Shown one piece after another: positions 52,128 through 60,634 of a DNA stretch of 64,000 bases. Source of the stretch: Streptacidiphilus carbonis (GTDB lineage: Bacteria > Actinomycetota > Actinomycetes > Streptomycetales > Streptomycetaceae); NCBI RefSeq assembly GCF_000787775.1, contig NZ_BBPM01000032.1:1-64000 (forward strand), in the 5' to 3' direction. Under the pieces are notes generated by a model that saw nothing but the letters and a program-made list of their open reading frames with translations, had not been told where the DNA came from and did no database searches. The position numbers and the translations under genes are program-made. The number at the start of each line of letters is the position of its first letter. Position 1 is the stretch's first letter.

Positions 52128-53741
52128 GTGCCGGACGTCCCGCGCGAATCGCTCAACTTCGCGGCCACCGAGTCACTCGCCTCCCTCGCCTACCGGGACG
52201 GCCCGCTCAAGGAGCTGACCGGCAGCGTGGAGAGCGTCGGCCACAAGGAGGGGCGGCACGGGCTGTTCGTCCCCACCATCGGCGAGGCCTTCTGCCGAGC
52301 GGTGATCAAGCGCACCCTCGGCAAGACCCGCAAGCCCTTGGTGCCTTCCTACGGCGCCGATCCGCGACGGGTCGTCGAGCACTGCCTGGAGGCGGAGAAG
52401 ATCCGGCACGACCGCGACCGCAGGCTCACCGCGGTCGCCGTCGTCGCCGGGCTGCTCTTCCTCCCCGGCACCCTGATCTGGCTCGCCGCCTTCAAGATCC
52501 GCGACCTCAGCACGGAGGAGCGGCGCTCGCTCTACGGAGGCATCGCCCTCACCGTGGCCGCGCTGCTCGCCGTGCTGCTGGCGCTGCGGCCCTTCGCCGC
52601 GGGCTGGGCCGGGTTCTACATCCGGATCATGATGCTGGTCCCGGTGCTGGGCTGGTTCATCGCCTTCCGGATCTGCGTGCGCACCGCGGAGAAGCTGCGG
52701 CTGCGCTGGAACGAGGTGCTGGACGGCAGCGGGCTGGGCCCGGTGGTCCCGGAGATCGTGCCGATGGGCCCGCAGGACGTCAGAGCCGAGGAGCTCAAGA
52801 AGGCCCTGGAGACCCTGGAGATGGAGCAGGAGACCAATGTGCTCCAGTACGCCGGGGCCAACGGCATACTCGGCCTGGGCAAGCGCTGGGGCTCCTGGAC
52901 CCTGGCCGAGCAGATCGACCCCGCGGAGGGCATCGCCGAGATACGCACCTTCCACCCCTGGGACGTGCTGCGCCGGATCGAGGACCGGCTCAAGGAGATG
53001 TCCAGGTCGACGATGCCGGCCGAGAACGGCATCCCGGACATGCGGGTCACCCACTGGATGGTCATGTCCATACCCGAGGGCGCGGACGAGATCAGCCGCC
53101 CCACCGGGGCCGACATGGACGGCTACCGCTACCGCAGCTCGGCCATGACCAACCTCGCCAACAAGCAGCAGTTCGGCCGCGGGCCCCGGCACTACCTGGG
53201 CATCCAGTTCGTGCTGTGGGGCGGCCAGTTGGTGGTGACCCTGCTGGTCACCGTCACCCTGCTGCACCACACCCTGCGGGTCGAGGTCAGCGGCCACGCG
53301 CTCGGCCCGATGGCGCCGATGTTCAACAAGAAGGCCAAGCGGGGCGAGATCCAGGTGGCCAAAGCCGGCAAGTTCTGGGAGGAGCGCACCAAGCAGCTCC
53401 CGATAGTCGCCCCCGACGAGGTCGTCCGGCTCACCCTGCGCGCCCCGTTCACCTGGCCCTGGGGCGAGACCATGCTGGACTACCTGGGCGGCACCCTCAA
53501 GCTCCCCGAACCCTTCGGGCTGCGCTCCGCGTGGACGTCCCGCCCCTGGGCCGACAGGTTCATGGCCGACGACGCGCTCCGGGTCGCCACACCGGTGCTT
53601 CGCACCGTTCACAAGGCGACCATGGAGTTCCTGGAGGACCACGACGTCGAGGTGGACCGCTTCAAGACCCGCTCCAGCCTGCTCGGCGCCGAGATCCAGG
53701 GCATGCGGGCCTCGAAGGCAGACGTCTACGACGCGGACTGA
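52128..53741 (+). CDS. Unrecognised multi-pass membrane protein
   Basis: A 537-residue protein I do not recognise. Hydrophobic segments are at about 102-124, 137-157, 160-182 and one later (FVLWGGQLVVTLLVTVTLL, near 364-382). The cytoplasmic parts contain ELKKALETLEMEQETNVLQYAG, EIRTFHPWDVLRRIEDRLKEM, an AMTNLANKQQFGRGPRHYLGIQ stretch and a C-terminal VHKATMEFLEDHDVEVDRFK. No enzymatic motif is evident. The GTG at 52128 follows GGGAGGGG. It is separated by 155 bp from the EF-G-like gene and ends at a palindromic repeat. Confidence 0.75.
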   Translation: MPDVPRESLNFAATESLASLAYRDGPLKELTGSVESVGHKEGRHGLFVPTIGEAFCRAVIKRTLGKTRKPLVPSYGADPRRVVEHCLEAEKIRHDRDRRLTAVAVVAGLLFLPGTLIWLAAFKIRDLSTEERRSLYGGIALTVAALLAVLLALRPFAAGWAGFYIRIMMLVPVLGWFIAFRICVRTAEKLRLRWNEVLDGSGLGPVVPEIVPMGPQDVRAEELKKALETLEMEQETNVLQYAGANGILGLGKRWGSWTLAEQIDPAEGIAEIRTFHPWDVLRRIEDRLKEMSRSTMPAENGIPDMRVTHWMVMSIPEGADEISRPTGADMDGYRYRSSAMTNLANKQQFGRGPRHYLGIQFVLWGGQLVVTLLVTVTLLHHTLRVEVSGHALGPMAPMFNKKAKRGEIQVAKAGKFWEERTKQLPIVAPDEVVRLTLRAPFTWPWGETMLDYLGGTLKLPEPFGLRSAWTSRPWADRFMADDALRVATPVLRTVHKATMEFLEDHDVEVDRFKTRSSLLGAEIQGMRASKADVYDAD

Positions 53742-53758
53742 ATCCTGCGGCGTGTGCC

Positions 53759-53857
53759 TGGCTGGGCGCGCAGTTCCCCGCGCCCCTATGTAGCTGCAAC
53801 TCACCCGCAGTGGGTCAGTTGCACCCCCAGGGGCGCGGGGAACTGCGCGCCCAGCCA
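53759..53857. repeat. Nested palindromic intergenic repeat, copy 4
   Basis: The outer arms TGGCTGGGCGCGCAGTTCCC (from 53759) pair with the complement ending at 53857. Relative to copy 1 one T-A pair of the stem is G-C, changed in both arms. The inner arms TGCAACT and AGTTGCA enclose a further CACCC/GTGGG-like stem. It lies between the unknown membrane protein gene and the convergent HIT gene. Confidence 0.9.
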
Positions 53858-53896
53858 CTTACGGTCCGCAGCCGGGTTCCGCCAGAGCACCCGCAG

Positions 53897-54442
53897 CTAC
53901 GCGGGCCAGGCGTCGGCGAGCATCTTGCGGGTCTCCACGAGCAGCTGCGGCAGCACCCTGGTCTGGCCGATGACCGGCATGAAGTTGGTGTCCCCGCCCC
54001 AGCGGGGCACCACGTGCTGGTGCAGGTGCGCGGCGATGCCGGCCCCGGCCACGCTGCCCTGGTTCAGCCCGATGTTGAAGCCGTGCGCTCCCGAGGCCGC
54101 CCGCAGGGCGGTCATCGCCTGCTTGGTGAGCAGCGCGACGTCCGCGGTCTCCTCCGGCGTGAGCTCCGTGTAGTCGGCGACGTGCCGGTACGGGACGGCC
54201 ATCAGGTGACCGGAGTTGTACGGGTAGAGGTTGAGCACCGCGTACGCGTGCTCCATCCGACGCAGGATCAGCCCGTCCTCGTCCGACATCGCCGGGATCG
54301 CGCAGAAGGGACAGCCGTCCGTGGGCTCGGGGCCGGTCGGCTTGTTCTCACCCTTGATGTAAGCCATCCGGTGAGGGGTCCACAGGCGGCCGAAAGCGTC
54401 CGGCTCGCCCGCTCCGTTCTGCTGCTCCGGCTCCGTCGTCAT
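53897..54442 (-). CDS. HIT-family nucleotide hydrolase/phosphorylase
   Basis: A 181-residue HIT protein. The catalytic triad motif is AAHLHQHVVPRW, with CPFCAIPAM near the N-terminus as a possible zinc site and LNLYPYNSGHLMAVPYRHVADYTEL as the nucleotide-binding strand. The mycobacterial protein encoded beside thrS and pgsA is an Ap4A phosphorylase, and the position here suggests the same (inference). The ATG at 54442 is used; an in-frame ATG at 54454 is equally possible. It follows thrS by 62 bp. Confidence 0.9.
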   Translation of the reverse strand: MTTEPEQQNGAGEPDAFGRLWTPHRMAYIKGENKPTGPEPTDGCPFCAIPAMSDEDGLILRRMEHAYAVLNLYPYNSGHLMAVPYRHVADYTELTPEETADVALLTKQAMTALRAASGAHGFNIGLNQGSVAGAGIAAHLHQHVVPRWGGDTNFMPVIGQTRVLPQLLVETRKMLADAWPA

Positions 54443-54504
54443 GGAGATCAGCATAGGCGGAAGGGCGGCCCCGGATGGGACCGCCCCTGCGTCCGCCGCT
54501 CGGA

Positions 54505-56478
54505 TCAGACCTGGATACGGCGCTCCACCGCGTCGACGATCTCCGCCAACGCCTCGGCACGCGGGATCCCGTTCTTCTGCTCGCCGTTGCGGTAGCGGAA
54601 GGAGACGGTCCCGGCGGCCATGTCGTCGTCGCCGACGATGACCATGAAGGGGGCCTTCATCTTCTGGTGGGTCCTGATCTTCTTCTGCATCCGGTCGCTG
54701 GAGGCGTCCACGTCGACCCGCAGGCCCTTGGTCCTGGCCTCGGCGGCGAACTCCTTCAGGTAGTCCACGTGGGCGTCGCCGATCGGGATGCCGACGGCCT
54801 GGACCGGTGAGAGCCACGGCGGCATCGCGCCGGCGTAGTGCTCCAGCAGCACCGCGAAGAATCGCTCGATCGAGCCGAACAGCGCACGGTGGATCATGAC
54901 CGGCCGCTGGCGCGAGCCGTCCGCCGCCGTGTACTCCAGGTCGAAGCGCTCGGGCAGGTTGAAGTCGACCTGGATGGTCGACATCTGCCAGCTGCGGCCG
55001 ATCGCGTCCTTCACCTGGACCGAGATCTTCGGGCCGTAGAAGGCCGCGCCGCCCGGGTCGGGAACCAGCGGGAGCCCCTGCTTCTCGGCGGCCGTCCGCA
55101 GGATCTCGGTGGCCTCCTCCCAGACCTCGTCCGACCCGACGAACTTCTCCGGGTCCTTGGTGGAGAGCTCCAGGTAGAAGTCGGTCAGGCCGTAGTCCCG
55201 CAGCAGGTCCAGGACGAACGTGAGCAGGTTGTCCAGCTCCTCCGCCATCTGCTCCTTGGTGCAGTAGATGTGCGCGTCGTCCTGGGTGAAGCCGCGCGAG
55301 CGGGTCAGGCCGTGCACCACGCCGGACTTCTCGTAGCGGTACACCGTGCCGAACTCGAAGAGCCGCAGCGGCAGTTCACGGTACGAACGGCCGCGTGCGT
55401 CGAAGATCAGGTTGTGCATCGGGCAGTTCATGGGCTTGAGGTAGTAGTCCACGCCCTCGTCGAGCTGCATGGGCGGGTACATGCCGTCGGCGTACCAGTC
55501 CAGGTGGCCCGACTTCTCGAACAGCGTGCCCTTGGTCGCGTGCGGGGTGTAGACGAACTCGTAGCCCGCCTCCTCGTGCCGCTTGCGCGAGTAGTCCTCC
55601 ATGGCCCGGCGCATCACGCCGCCGCGCGGGTGGAAGACGGCCAGGCCGGAGCCGATCTCGTCCGGGTTGGAGAACAGGTCCAGTTCGGCGCCGAGCTTGC
55701 GGTGGTCCCGCTTGGCGGCCTCCTCCAGGAAGTCCAGGTAGGCCTTGAGGTCGTCCTTGGTGGCCCAGGCGGTGCCGTAGATGCGCTGCAGCATCGGGTT
55801 CTTCTCGCTGCCGCGCCAGTACGCCGCGGCGTTGCGCATCAGCTTGAACGCGGGCACCCGGGTGGCCGGCAGGTGCGGGCCACGGCACAGGTCCTTCCAG
55901 CACAGCTCGCCGGTCCTGGGGTCCAGGTTGTCGTAGATGGTCAGCTCGCTGCCGCCCACCTCGACGTCCGAGCCGTCCTCGCTGGACGCGCCGCCCTTGA
56001 GGCCGATCAGCTCCAGCTTGTAGGGCTCGTCGGCCAGTTCCGCGCGCGCCGCCTCGTCGGTGACCACCCGGCGGGAGAACTTCTGCCCCCGCTTGATGAT
56101 CTCGGTCATCTTCTTCTCGACGGCCTTGAGGTCCTCGGGGGTGAACGGCTTCTCGACGTCGAAGTCGTAGTAGAAGCCGTCCTTGACCGGCGGACCGATG
56201 CCCAGCTTGGCCTCGGGGAAGATCTCCTGCACGGCCTGGGCCATGATATGCGCGGTGGAGTGGCGCAGGATCGACAGGCCGTCCTCGCTGTCGATGGCCA
56301 CCGGCTCGACCTCGTCGCCGTCCGCGAGGACGTGGGCGAGGTCGCGGAGCTCACCGCCGACGCGGGCGGCGATGACGGCGCGCTCGCCGGGGAACAGGTC
56401 CGCCGCCGTAGTGCCCGTCGTCACCACACGCTCTTCCCGATCGGGTTCGCGACTGATGACCACACGGACGTCCGACAC
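54505..56478 (-). CDS. thrS: Threonyl-tRNA synthetase
   Basis: A 657-residue class II synthetase with a TGS domain (1-65), the editing domain ([35 protein letters not shown]), and the catalytic core containing [81 protein letters not shown] is motif 3, and the anticodon domain follows. The GTG at 56478 has AGGAGA upstream. thrS-HIT-pgsA-acyltransferase-pimA is the mycobacterial order; here two plus-strand genes separate HIT from pgsA. Confidence 0.98.
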   Translation of the reverse strand: MSDVRVVISREPDREERVVTTGTTAADLFPGERAVIAARVGGELRDLAHVLADGDEVEPVAIDSEDGLSILRHSTAHIMAQAVQEIFPEAKLGIGPPVKDGFYYDFDVEKPFTPEDLKAVEKKMTEIIKRGQKFSRRVVTDEAARAELADEPYKLELIGLKGGASSEDGSDVEVGGSELTIYDNLDPRTGELCWKDLCRGPHLPATRVPAFKLMRNAAAYWRGSEKNPMLQRIYGTAWATKDDLKAYLDFLEEAAKRDHRKLGAELDLFSNPDEIGSGLAVFHPRGGVMRRAMEDYSRKRHEEAGYEFVYTPHATKGTLFEKSGHLDWYADGMYPPMQLDEGVDYYLKPMNCPMHNLIFDARGRSYRELPLRLFEFGTVYRYEKSGVVHGLTRSRGFTQDDAHIYCTKEQMAEELDNLLTFVLDLLRDYGLTDFYLELSTKDPEKFVGSDEVWEEATEILRTAAEKQGLPLVPDPGGAAFYGPKISVQVKDAIGRSWQMSTIQVDFNLPERFDLEYTAADGSRQRPVMIHRALFGSIERFFAVLLEHYAGAMPPWLSPVQAVGIPIGDAHVDYLKEFAAEARTKGLRVDVDASSDRMQKKIRTHQKMKAPFMVIVGDDDMAAGTVSFRYRNGEQKNGIPRAEALAEIVDAVERRIQV

Positions 56479-56565
56479 CGGACTCTCCTGACTCTCGGCA
56501 TTCTCCTGAGCAGCAGGTGCTGCGGTGATGATGGTACCGAGACCGGAGGGCGGCTCGCGCGGGCC

Positions 56566-57828
56566 TCACCTGCCCTCGCTGTCCTCCCCCGCGCCGGATC
56601 CGCCGCCGGATCCGCCGACCCGCAGCCGCAGCGCCTTGAGCATGCGGTCCCGCTCGGCGGCGTCCAGTTCCACCCGGACCAGCGCGCTGGGGACGGAGAG
56701 CTTGCGGAAGCCGCCCTTGCGCTCCAGCCGCGCCCGCAGCCGGACCGGCACCCCGGCGAGGTGGGACTCGACCGCGGTGCGGTAGTCCTCGTCGCCCAGC
56801 CGGACCCGTACCTCGTCCACATCGGCCCCGGCCAGCACCGCCAGCCTGACCTGGCCCTCGCCGTCGGGCACGGGCCGTTTGAGCCGGACCACCGCGCCGG
56901 TGATCTCCACGTCCAGGGCGGGTTCGCTGCGTTCCAGCCGCTCCCCCGCGGCCTCCAGGGCGGGCAGGTCGCCGGGGCTGAACTCCAGCCGCAGCCGGCG
57001 GCTGGCGAAGCCGCGCGGGGTGCCGACCGAGGCGGCCCAGGCCAGGGCGATCTCGATGCCCTCGCTCCCGCGGACCAGCTGCACCACCGAGGCGAGCAGC
57101 TCCCGGCTGACGCCGAGCCGGACCGCATCGTCGAAGGCCTCGGTACGGCCGCTGACCCGCTGCAGGTCGATGGCGTCCCTGGTCGCCTCCAGGGCCCGGA
57201 CCAGCGTGGTGGTGACGGTCCTGTCCTCGGGGGCGGGCGCGTAGGCGGTGAGCAGGCCGGCGCCGGTGCCCGGGGCGACGACCAGGATCCGGTCCAGGAA
57301 CTCGGCGGCGGCCCCGTCCAGGCGGGCGCCGAAGTAGGCGGCGCGCAGCAGTCCGGCCTTGGCGGCGGCGGAGAGCATCGCGGTGGCGCCTGCGTGCAGG
57401 TCCTCCTCCGAGCCCCAGCTGACGGCGCCGCCGACGCCGGGGGTCTCCCGGCGCCAGTGGATCTCGTCGCCGGGGACCAGCAGCGCGGCCAGGATGGCCC
57501 TGGCGGAGGGGACGCCGGAGTGCGACAGCGCCGCGATGGCCTCGTCCAGCAGGTCGACGCTGTCGTCGAAGCGGCGGTCGGCCGGGACCAGCAGGCTGGT
57601 GTCGGGCTCCAGGTCGTCGGGCGGGGTCCAGCGGGTGTAGCGGCCCTCGGCGCCGCCGCGGCGGATCCAGCCGTGGCGGGCGAGCAGGGTACCGAGCACG
57701 GCCGGGTCGACTCCGGCCGGGTCGATGTGCACCGGGTCGGCGGGGGCGCGGCCGCCGCCGGCCCGGACGGCGGCGCGCCCGGCAGCGTCCACTGCCTCTG
57801 GTCGGGTGTCGCGGCGCATCGCTGTCAC
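56566..57828 (-). CDS. Unrecognised 420-residue protein paired with a DUF4365 gene
   Basis: I cannot assign a family. The GTG at 57828 has GGGAGGG at good spacing. The N-terminal 120 residues (PAVLGTLLARHGWIRRGGAEGRYTRWTPPDDLEPDTSLLVPADRRFDD) look like a compact winged or RNase-like fold, followed by helical segments and a possible second domain (EIALAWAASVGTPRGFASRRLRLEFSPGDL). There is no signal peptide, membrane helix or Walker motif. It begins 41 bp after the DUF4365 gene on the same strand, so the two are probably co-transcribed. Confidence 0.7.
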   Translation of the reverse strand: MTAMRRDTRPEAVDAAGRAAVRAGGGRAPADPVHIDPAGVDPAVLGTLLARHGWIRRGGAEGRYTRWTPPDDLEPDTSLLVPADRRFDDSVDLLDEAIAALSHSGVPSARAILAALLVPGDEIHWRRETPGVGGAVSWGSEEDLHAGATAMLSAAAKAGLLRAAYFGARLDGAAAEFLDRILVVAPGTGAGLLTAYAPAPEDRTVTTTLVRALEATRDAIDLQRVSGRTEAFDDAVRLGVSRELLASVVQLVRGSEGIEIALAWAASVGTPRGFASRRLRLEFSPGDLPALEAAGERLERSEPALDVEITGAVVRLKRPVPDGEGQVRLAVLAGADVDEVRVRLGDEDYRTAVESHLAGVPVRLRARLERKGGFRKLSVPSALVRVELDAAERDRMLKALRLRVGGSGGGSGAGEDSEGR

Positions 57829-57868
57829 GTTGTCCCTCCCGCAGGAATCGATACCGCAGAGGCCTCGT

Positions 57869-58450
57869 TCAAGGACGCTCTCCCGCTCCCACACGGGCCA
57901 TGATGGCGCAGAGCGCCCGGTCGTCGAAGACCTGGCCGGTCGGAATCCGGACATTCGTCCTGCGTTTCCCGGTCACCGGGTGCCCTGCCAGGTTGACCCA
58001 GTAGCAGCAGTGGCGCAGTTCCAACCGGTCGGGACCGGCCTGCAGCCACTGGTCGACCTCTCTGGGGACCAGCATGACGACGAGGATCTTGTGCACGGCG
58101 ACCCGGGCGTGGGCGAGTTTTCGCAGGTGGTCGTTGTCGAGGGTGAAGCTGAAGTACGGCCCTTCCGGATTCGGCGGGATCTGGTAGGTGCACTTGAGCT
58201 GGACCTTGATGGTGGCCTCGTCGTCCACGGTGTGCGCCGAACTGCCGTGGCTCACATGCCAGTCGATCCCGTTGTCCGGGAACGGCGAGGACAGTGCGCA
58301 GCCCGACGCGGCCGCGACCGCGTGCAGGTATCCCACCTGGAGCGTCTCCATGCAGGAGGTGACCGCGAGTTGACCCCGCATCGGTTGTCCCGTCCCGATC
58401 CCGCCCCAGGCGAGGGGCGGGGTGGCCGGTTCGGGTTGTGTCAGCGCCAT
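57869..58450 (-). CDS. DUF4365-family (PD-(D/E)XK nuclease-like) protein
   Basis: A 193-residue protein with the DUF4365 arrangement: RGQLAVTSCMETLQVGYLHAVAAASGC, then GIDWHVSHGS and IKVQLKCTYQ. The Asp of GIDW and the Q-x-K of VQLK match the D..(D/E/Q)xK core of restriction-like nucleases. The domain occurs in restriction and conflict systems and in many orphans. The ATG at 58450 has GGGGAGAAGG upstream. It precedes the unknown 420-residue protein and is divergent from a DnaQ-like exonuclease. Nuclease activity is inference. Confidence 0.75.
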   Translation of the reverse strand: MALTQPEPATPPLAWGGIGTGQPMRGQLAVTSCMETLQVGYLHAVAAASGCALSSPFPDNGIDWHVSHGSSAHTVDDEATIKVQLKCTYQIPPNPEGPYFSFTLDNDHLRKLAHARVAVHKILVVMLVPREVDQWLQAGPDRLELRHCCYWVNLAGHPVTGKRRTNVRIPTGQVFDDRALCAIMARVGAGERP

Positions 58451-58640
58451 TGCTGCCGCCTTCTCCCCTTTGAACGGCAGTCCCGTCGAACGGCAGCCCG
58501 CCGTCCGGACCGGACGGGCCGTCACTGTGTGTTGTCTCCGCCCTGACGGGGCGTCAAACAGATCCGCAGCTCACAGCAGGATTGGAAGCCGAGGGTCACC
58601 GGGTATCACCTCAGTGTCACCATCGGAGGGGGAGGCAGCG

Positions 58641-59369
58641 ATGACGCACTGGTACCAGGGGCCACTGGCCTCCTTCGACACCGAGACCACGGGCGTGGAC
58701 GTGGAGCATGACCGGATTGTGACGGCGGCGCTGGTGGTACAGGAGTCCGCCGGCGGCCCGGTACGGCGGCGGGACTGGGCGGCGGACCCCGGCGTGCCGA
58801 TCCCGGCGGGGGCCACCGCGGTACACGGCCTGACCGACCTCTGGGCGCGGCAGCACGGCCGGCCCGCCCCGGTGGTGGTGGAGGAGATCGCCCGGGCGCT
58901 GGCCGAGACGGCGCGGGCCGGGCTGCCGCTGGTCGTCATGAACGCCCCGTACGATCTCACGCTGCTGGACCGGGAGTTGGGCCGGCACCGGGGTGCGTCG
59001 CTGGGCGACTACGTATCGAGTGCGCCGCTGCTGGTGGTGGACCCCCGGGTGCTGGACAAGCACGTGGACCGCTACCGCAAGGGCCGCCGCACCCTGACCG
59101 ACCTGTGCGCGCACTACGGCGTGGTGCTGAACGGGGCGCATGACGCGGCGGCCGACGCCACCGCGGCGATGCTGCTGGTACGGGCGATCGGCGGCCGCTT
59201 CGAGGAACGGCTGGCGGCGATGACCCCGGCGGAGCTGCATCTGCGCCAGGCGGTATGGCACGCGGCGCAGGCGCGCGGACTGCAGCAGTGGTTCAACCGC
59301 AGCGGCTCGCCCGAGTCGGTGGACACCTCCTGGCCGCTGCGGCGGCGGGCGGAGGAGCAGGCGGCCTGA
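58641..59369 (+). CDS. DnaQ-like 3'-5' exonuclease (DEDDh)
   Basis: A 242-residue protein of the DnaQ/PolC-epsilon exonuclease family. Exo I is SFDTETTGVD, exo II MNAPYDLTLLDREL, and exo III GAHDAAADATAAML with the catalytic His and Asp; HGLTDLWARQHG is also typical. It lacks polymerase or other fused domains. The C-terminus (LQQWFNRSG..SWPLRRRAEEQAA) is characteristic of a streptomycete orthologue group. The ATG at 58641 has GGAGGGGGAGG upstream. Its 3' end meets the tRNA-Val terminator. Confidence 0.9.
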   Translation: MTHWYQGPLASFDTETTGVDVEHDRIVTAALVVQESAGGPVRRRDWAADPGVPIPAGATAVHGLTDLWARQHGRPAPVVVEEIARALAETARAGLPLVVMNAPYDLTLLDRELGRHRGASLGDYVSSAPLLVVDPRVLDKHVDRYRKGRRTLTDLCAHYGVVLNGAHDAAADATAAMLLVRAIGGRFEERLAAMTPAELHLRQAVWHAAQARGLQQWFNRSGSPESVDTSWPLRRRAEEQAA

Positions 59370-59424
59370 ACCCGGTCGCCGGGCAACCTTCGCCGCGCCG
59401 CAGTCCTGAAGGTGCGTCAAAAGC

Positions 59425-59457
59425 ACTGAAGGCCCCTCGATTTGAGGGGCCTTCAGT
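59425..59457. terminator. Terminator of tRNA-Val copy 1 and of the exonuclease gene
   Basis: ACTGAAGGCCCCTC (59425-59438) pairs with 59444-59457 across GATTT. On the minus strand it is followed by GCTTTTGACG, a proper U-rich tail for the tRNA transcript. Confidence 0.85.
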
Positions 59458-59463
59458 CTTCTG

Positions 59464-59535
59464 TGCGCAATGCTGGGTTCGAACCAGCGACCTCTCCGGT
59501 GTGAACGGAGCGCTCTCCCACTGAGCTAATCGCGC
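59464..59535 (-). tRNA. tRNA-Val (anticodon CAC), copy 1
   Basis: On the minus strand GCGCGAT pairs with ATTGCGC as the acceptor stem (one G.U). The D arm is GCTC-AGTGGGA-GAGC, the anticodon arm CTCCG-TTCACAC-CGGAG with anticodon CAC, and the T arm GCTGG-TTCGAAC-CCAGC. The discriminator is A and CCA is not encoded. A 5-nt variable region makes 72 nt in all. Confidence 0.95.
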
Positions 59536-59640
59536 CTGCCGACCGTGTCGGCGACGAGATGAACATTAGCATCACGACCGCCGGTGGCCTAAATCCCTTC
59601 GCCCTGTTTCGATTCGAACACCAGTGCTATATTTGCTGTC

Positions 59641-60165
59641 ATGACCCCCGCACTTCTGCTCATCGACGTCCAGCGCAACATGCTTCTCCCGCCCGAGCCG
59701 ATCCCGGACGCGTCCGCGGTCCGGGCGGCACTCACCGAACTCCTGGCCCGGGCCCGCCGGGCCGGTTCGGTGATCGTCCACGTCCGCAACTCCGGCGACC
59801 CCGAGGTCGGCGACCCGGACGTACCGGGCACCCCCGGTTGGGAGCTGGTGTTCGAACCGCTGCCCGAGGAGCATGTGATCGACAAGCTCAGCAGTGACAG
59901 CTTCGACGGAACCGGGCTGGAGCGGCTGCTCCCGGCGAAGTCGCCGCTGGTCGTCGCCGGCATGCAGAGCGAGTACTGCGTCCGCGCCACCTCGCTCGCT
60001 GCGATCAGCCGCGGCCACGCGGTGGTGCTGGCCAGCGGCGCGCACGCCACCTACCCGGACGCCTTTCCGGACGGGCAGCCGGCCGAGGAGATCTCGGCGG
60101 CCGTGGAACTGGAGCTGGCGGCGGCCGGCGCGGAGATCACGCCCTGGGACGGCATCCGCTTCTGA
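59641..60165 (+). CDS. Isochorismatase-family cysteine hydrolase
   Basis: A 174-residue hydrolase of the nicotinamidase/isochorismatase fold. The catalytic triad is Asp9 in LLLIDVQRNML, Lys in HVIDKLSSDSF and Cys in VAGMQSEYCVRATSLAA. Substrates vary widely in the family (nicotinamide, isochorismate, ureidoacrylate), and none is indicated here. No Shine-Dalgarno precedes the ATG; a TATATT box at 59628-59633 ends seven bases before it, so the message may be leaderless. The gene lies alone between two identical tRNA-Val genes on the other strand. Confidence 0.9.
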   Translation: MTPALLLIDVQRNMLLPPEPIPDASAVRAALTELLARARRAGSVIVHVRNSGDPEVGDPDVPGTPGWELVFEPLPEEHVIDKLSSDSFDGTGLERLLPAKSPLVVAGMQSEYCVRATSLAAISRGHAVVLASGAHATYPDAFPDGQPAEEISAAVELELAAAGAEITPWDGIRF

Positions 60166-60211
60166 GACGCCCGCAGCAGGCGGCCGCAGACGGCGGACCG
60201 CGACAACGACA

Positions 60212-60244
60212 GAGGCCCCGCAGATCGCTGATCTGCGGGGCCTC
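60212..60244. terminator. Terminator of tRNA-Val copy 2 and of the isochorismatase-like gene
   Basis: A 15-bp perfect stem GAGGCCCCGCAGATC (60212-60226) pairs with 60230-60244. Its sequence is unrelated to the terminator of copy 1, although the tRNAs are identical. Confidence 0.8.
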
Positions 60245-60253
60245 GTCCTGCGG

Positions 60254-60325
60254 TGCGCAATGCTGGGTTCGAACCAGCGACCTCTCCGGTGTGAACGGAG
60301 CGCTCTCCCACTGAGCTAATCGCGC
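60254..60325 (-). tRNA. tRNA-Val (anticodon CAC), copy 2
   Basis: It is identical over all 72 nt to copy 1, which lies exactly 790 bp to the left; identity extends only a few bases beyond on each side. The cloverleaf and anticodon are therefore the same. Confidence 0.95.
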
Positions 60326-60498
60326 CTGCTCGCACCAGCCCGGTACCGGGCGGTGCATGGAAAACACTACCGCATCGGCCCGTGTGCTCCTGACCTGCCC
60401 CGGGACGGCGGCCCGGCTCCCGCGATGACCGGATATCGACCCTGTGACACCACCGCCGAGCCGGTTTGCAGCAGGCTGTTGAAACAGCTGTGACGGGC

Positions 60499-60523
60499 GT
60501 GTCTGCTGAGCCGTAAGGGGTAC
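60499..60523 (+). promoter_or_regulatory. ssgB: Stress/development sigma-factor promoter upstream of ssgB
   Basis: GTGT (60499-60502), 15 bp, then GGGTAC (60518-60523) fits the GNNT-N14-16-GGGTAC/T pattern of SigB-like factors (SigB, SigH and relatives). In S. coelicolor ssgB is reported to depend on SigH. The 309-bp gap 60326-60634 has no gene. Transcription would start about 105 bp before ssgB. Confidence 0.6.
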
Positions 60524-60634
60524 CAGGTACGTACTAATCGGGACAGACGGGTTTACACCGGTCGAACAGGTGGGATGGTCCGTTCGCCGACGTGCGATCC
60601 CCGAGCGCACACTGAGCGAAAGGCCCTGGCGCTT

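Noticed and set aside
53742-53896. Copy 4 repeat considered as an insertion sequence
   Set aside because: It has no transposase frame and no flanking target-site duplication that I can see; it is about 100 bp long and matches the other copies.
54838-57903. A 1021-codon plus-strand open frame
   Set aside because: It is antisense to thrS and the unknown 420-residue gene, both with clear motifs or ribosome-binding sites. Its composition (Gln/Arg/Gly/Leu) is that of a shadow frame.
59464-60325. The tRNA duplication as ends of an integrative element (attL/attR)
   Set aside because: No integrase, excisionase or replication gene lies between the copies. The full tRNA, not just a 3' fragment, is duplicated, and the gene inside looks native. 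Kept only as a duplication finding.
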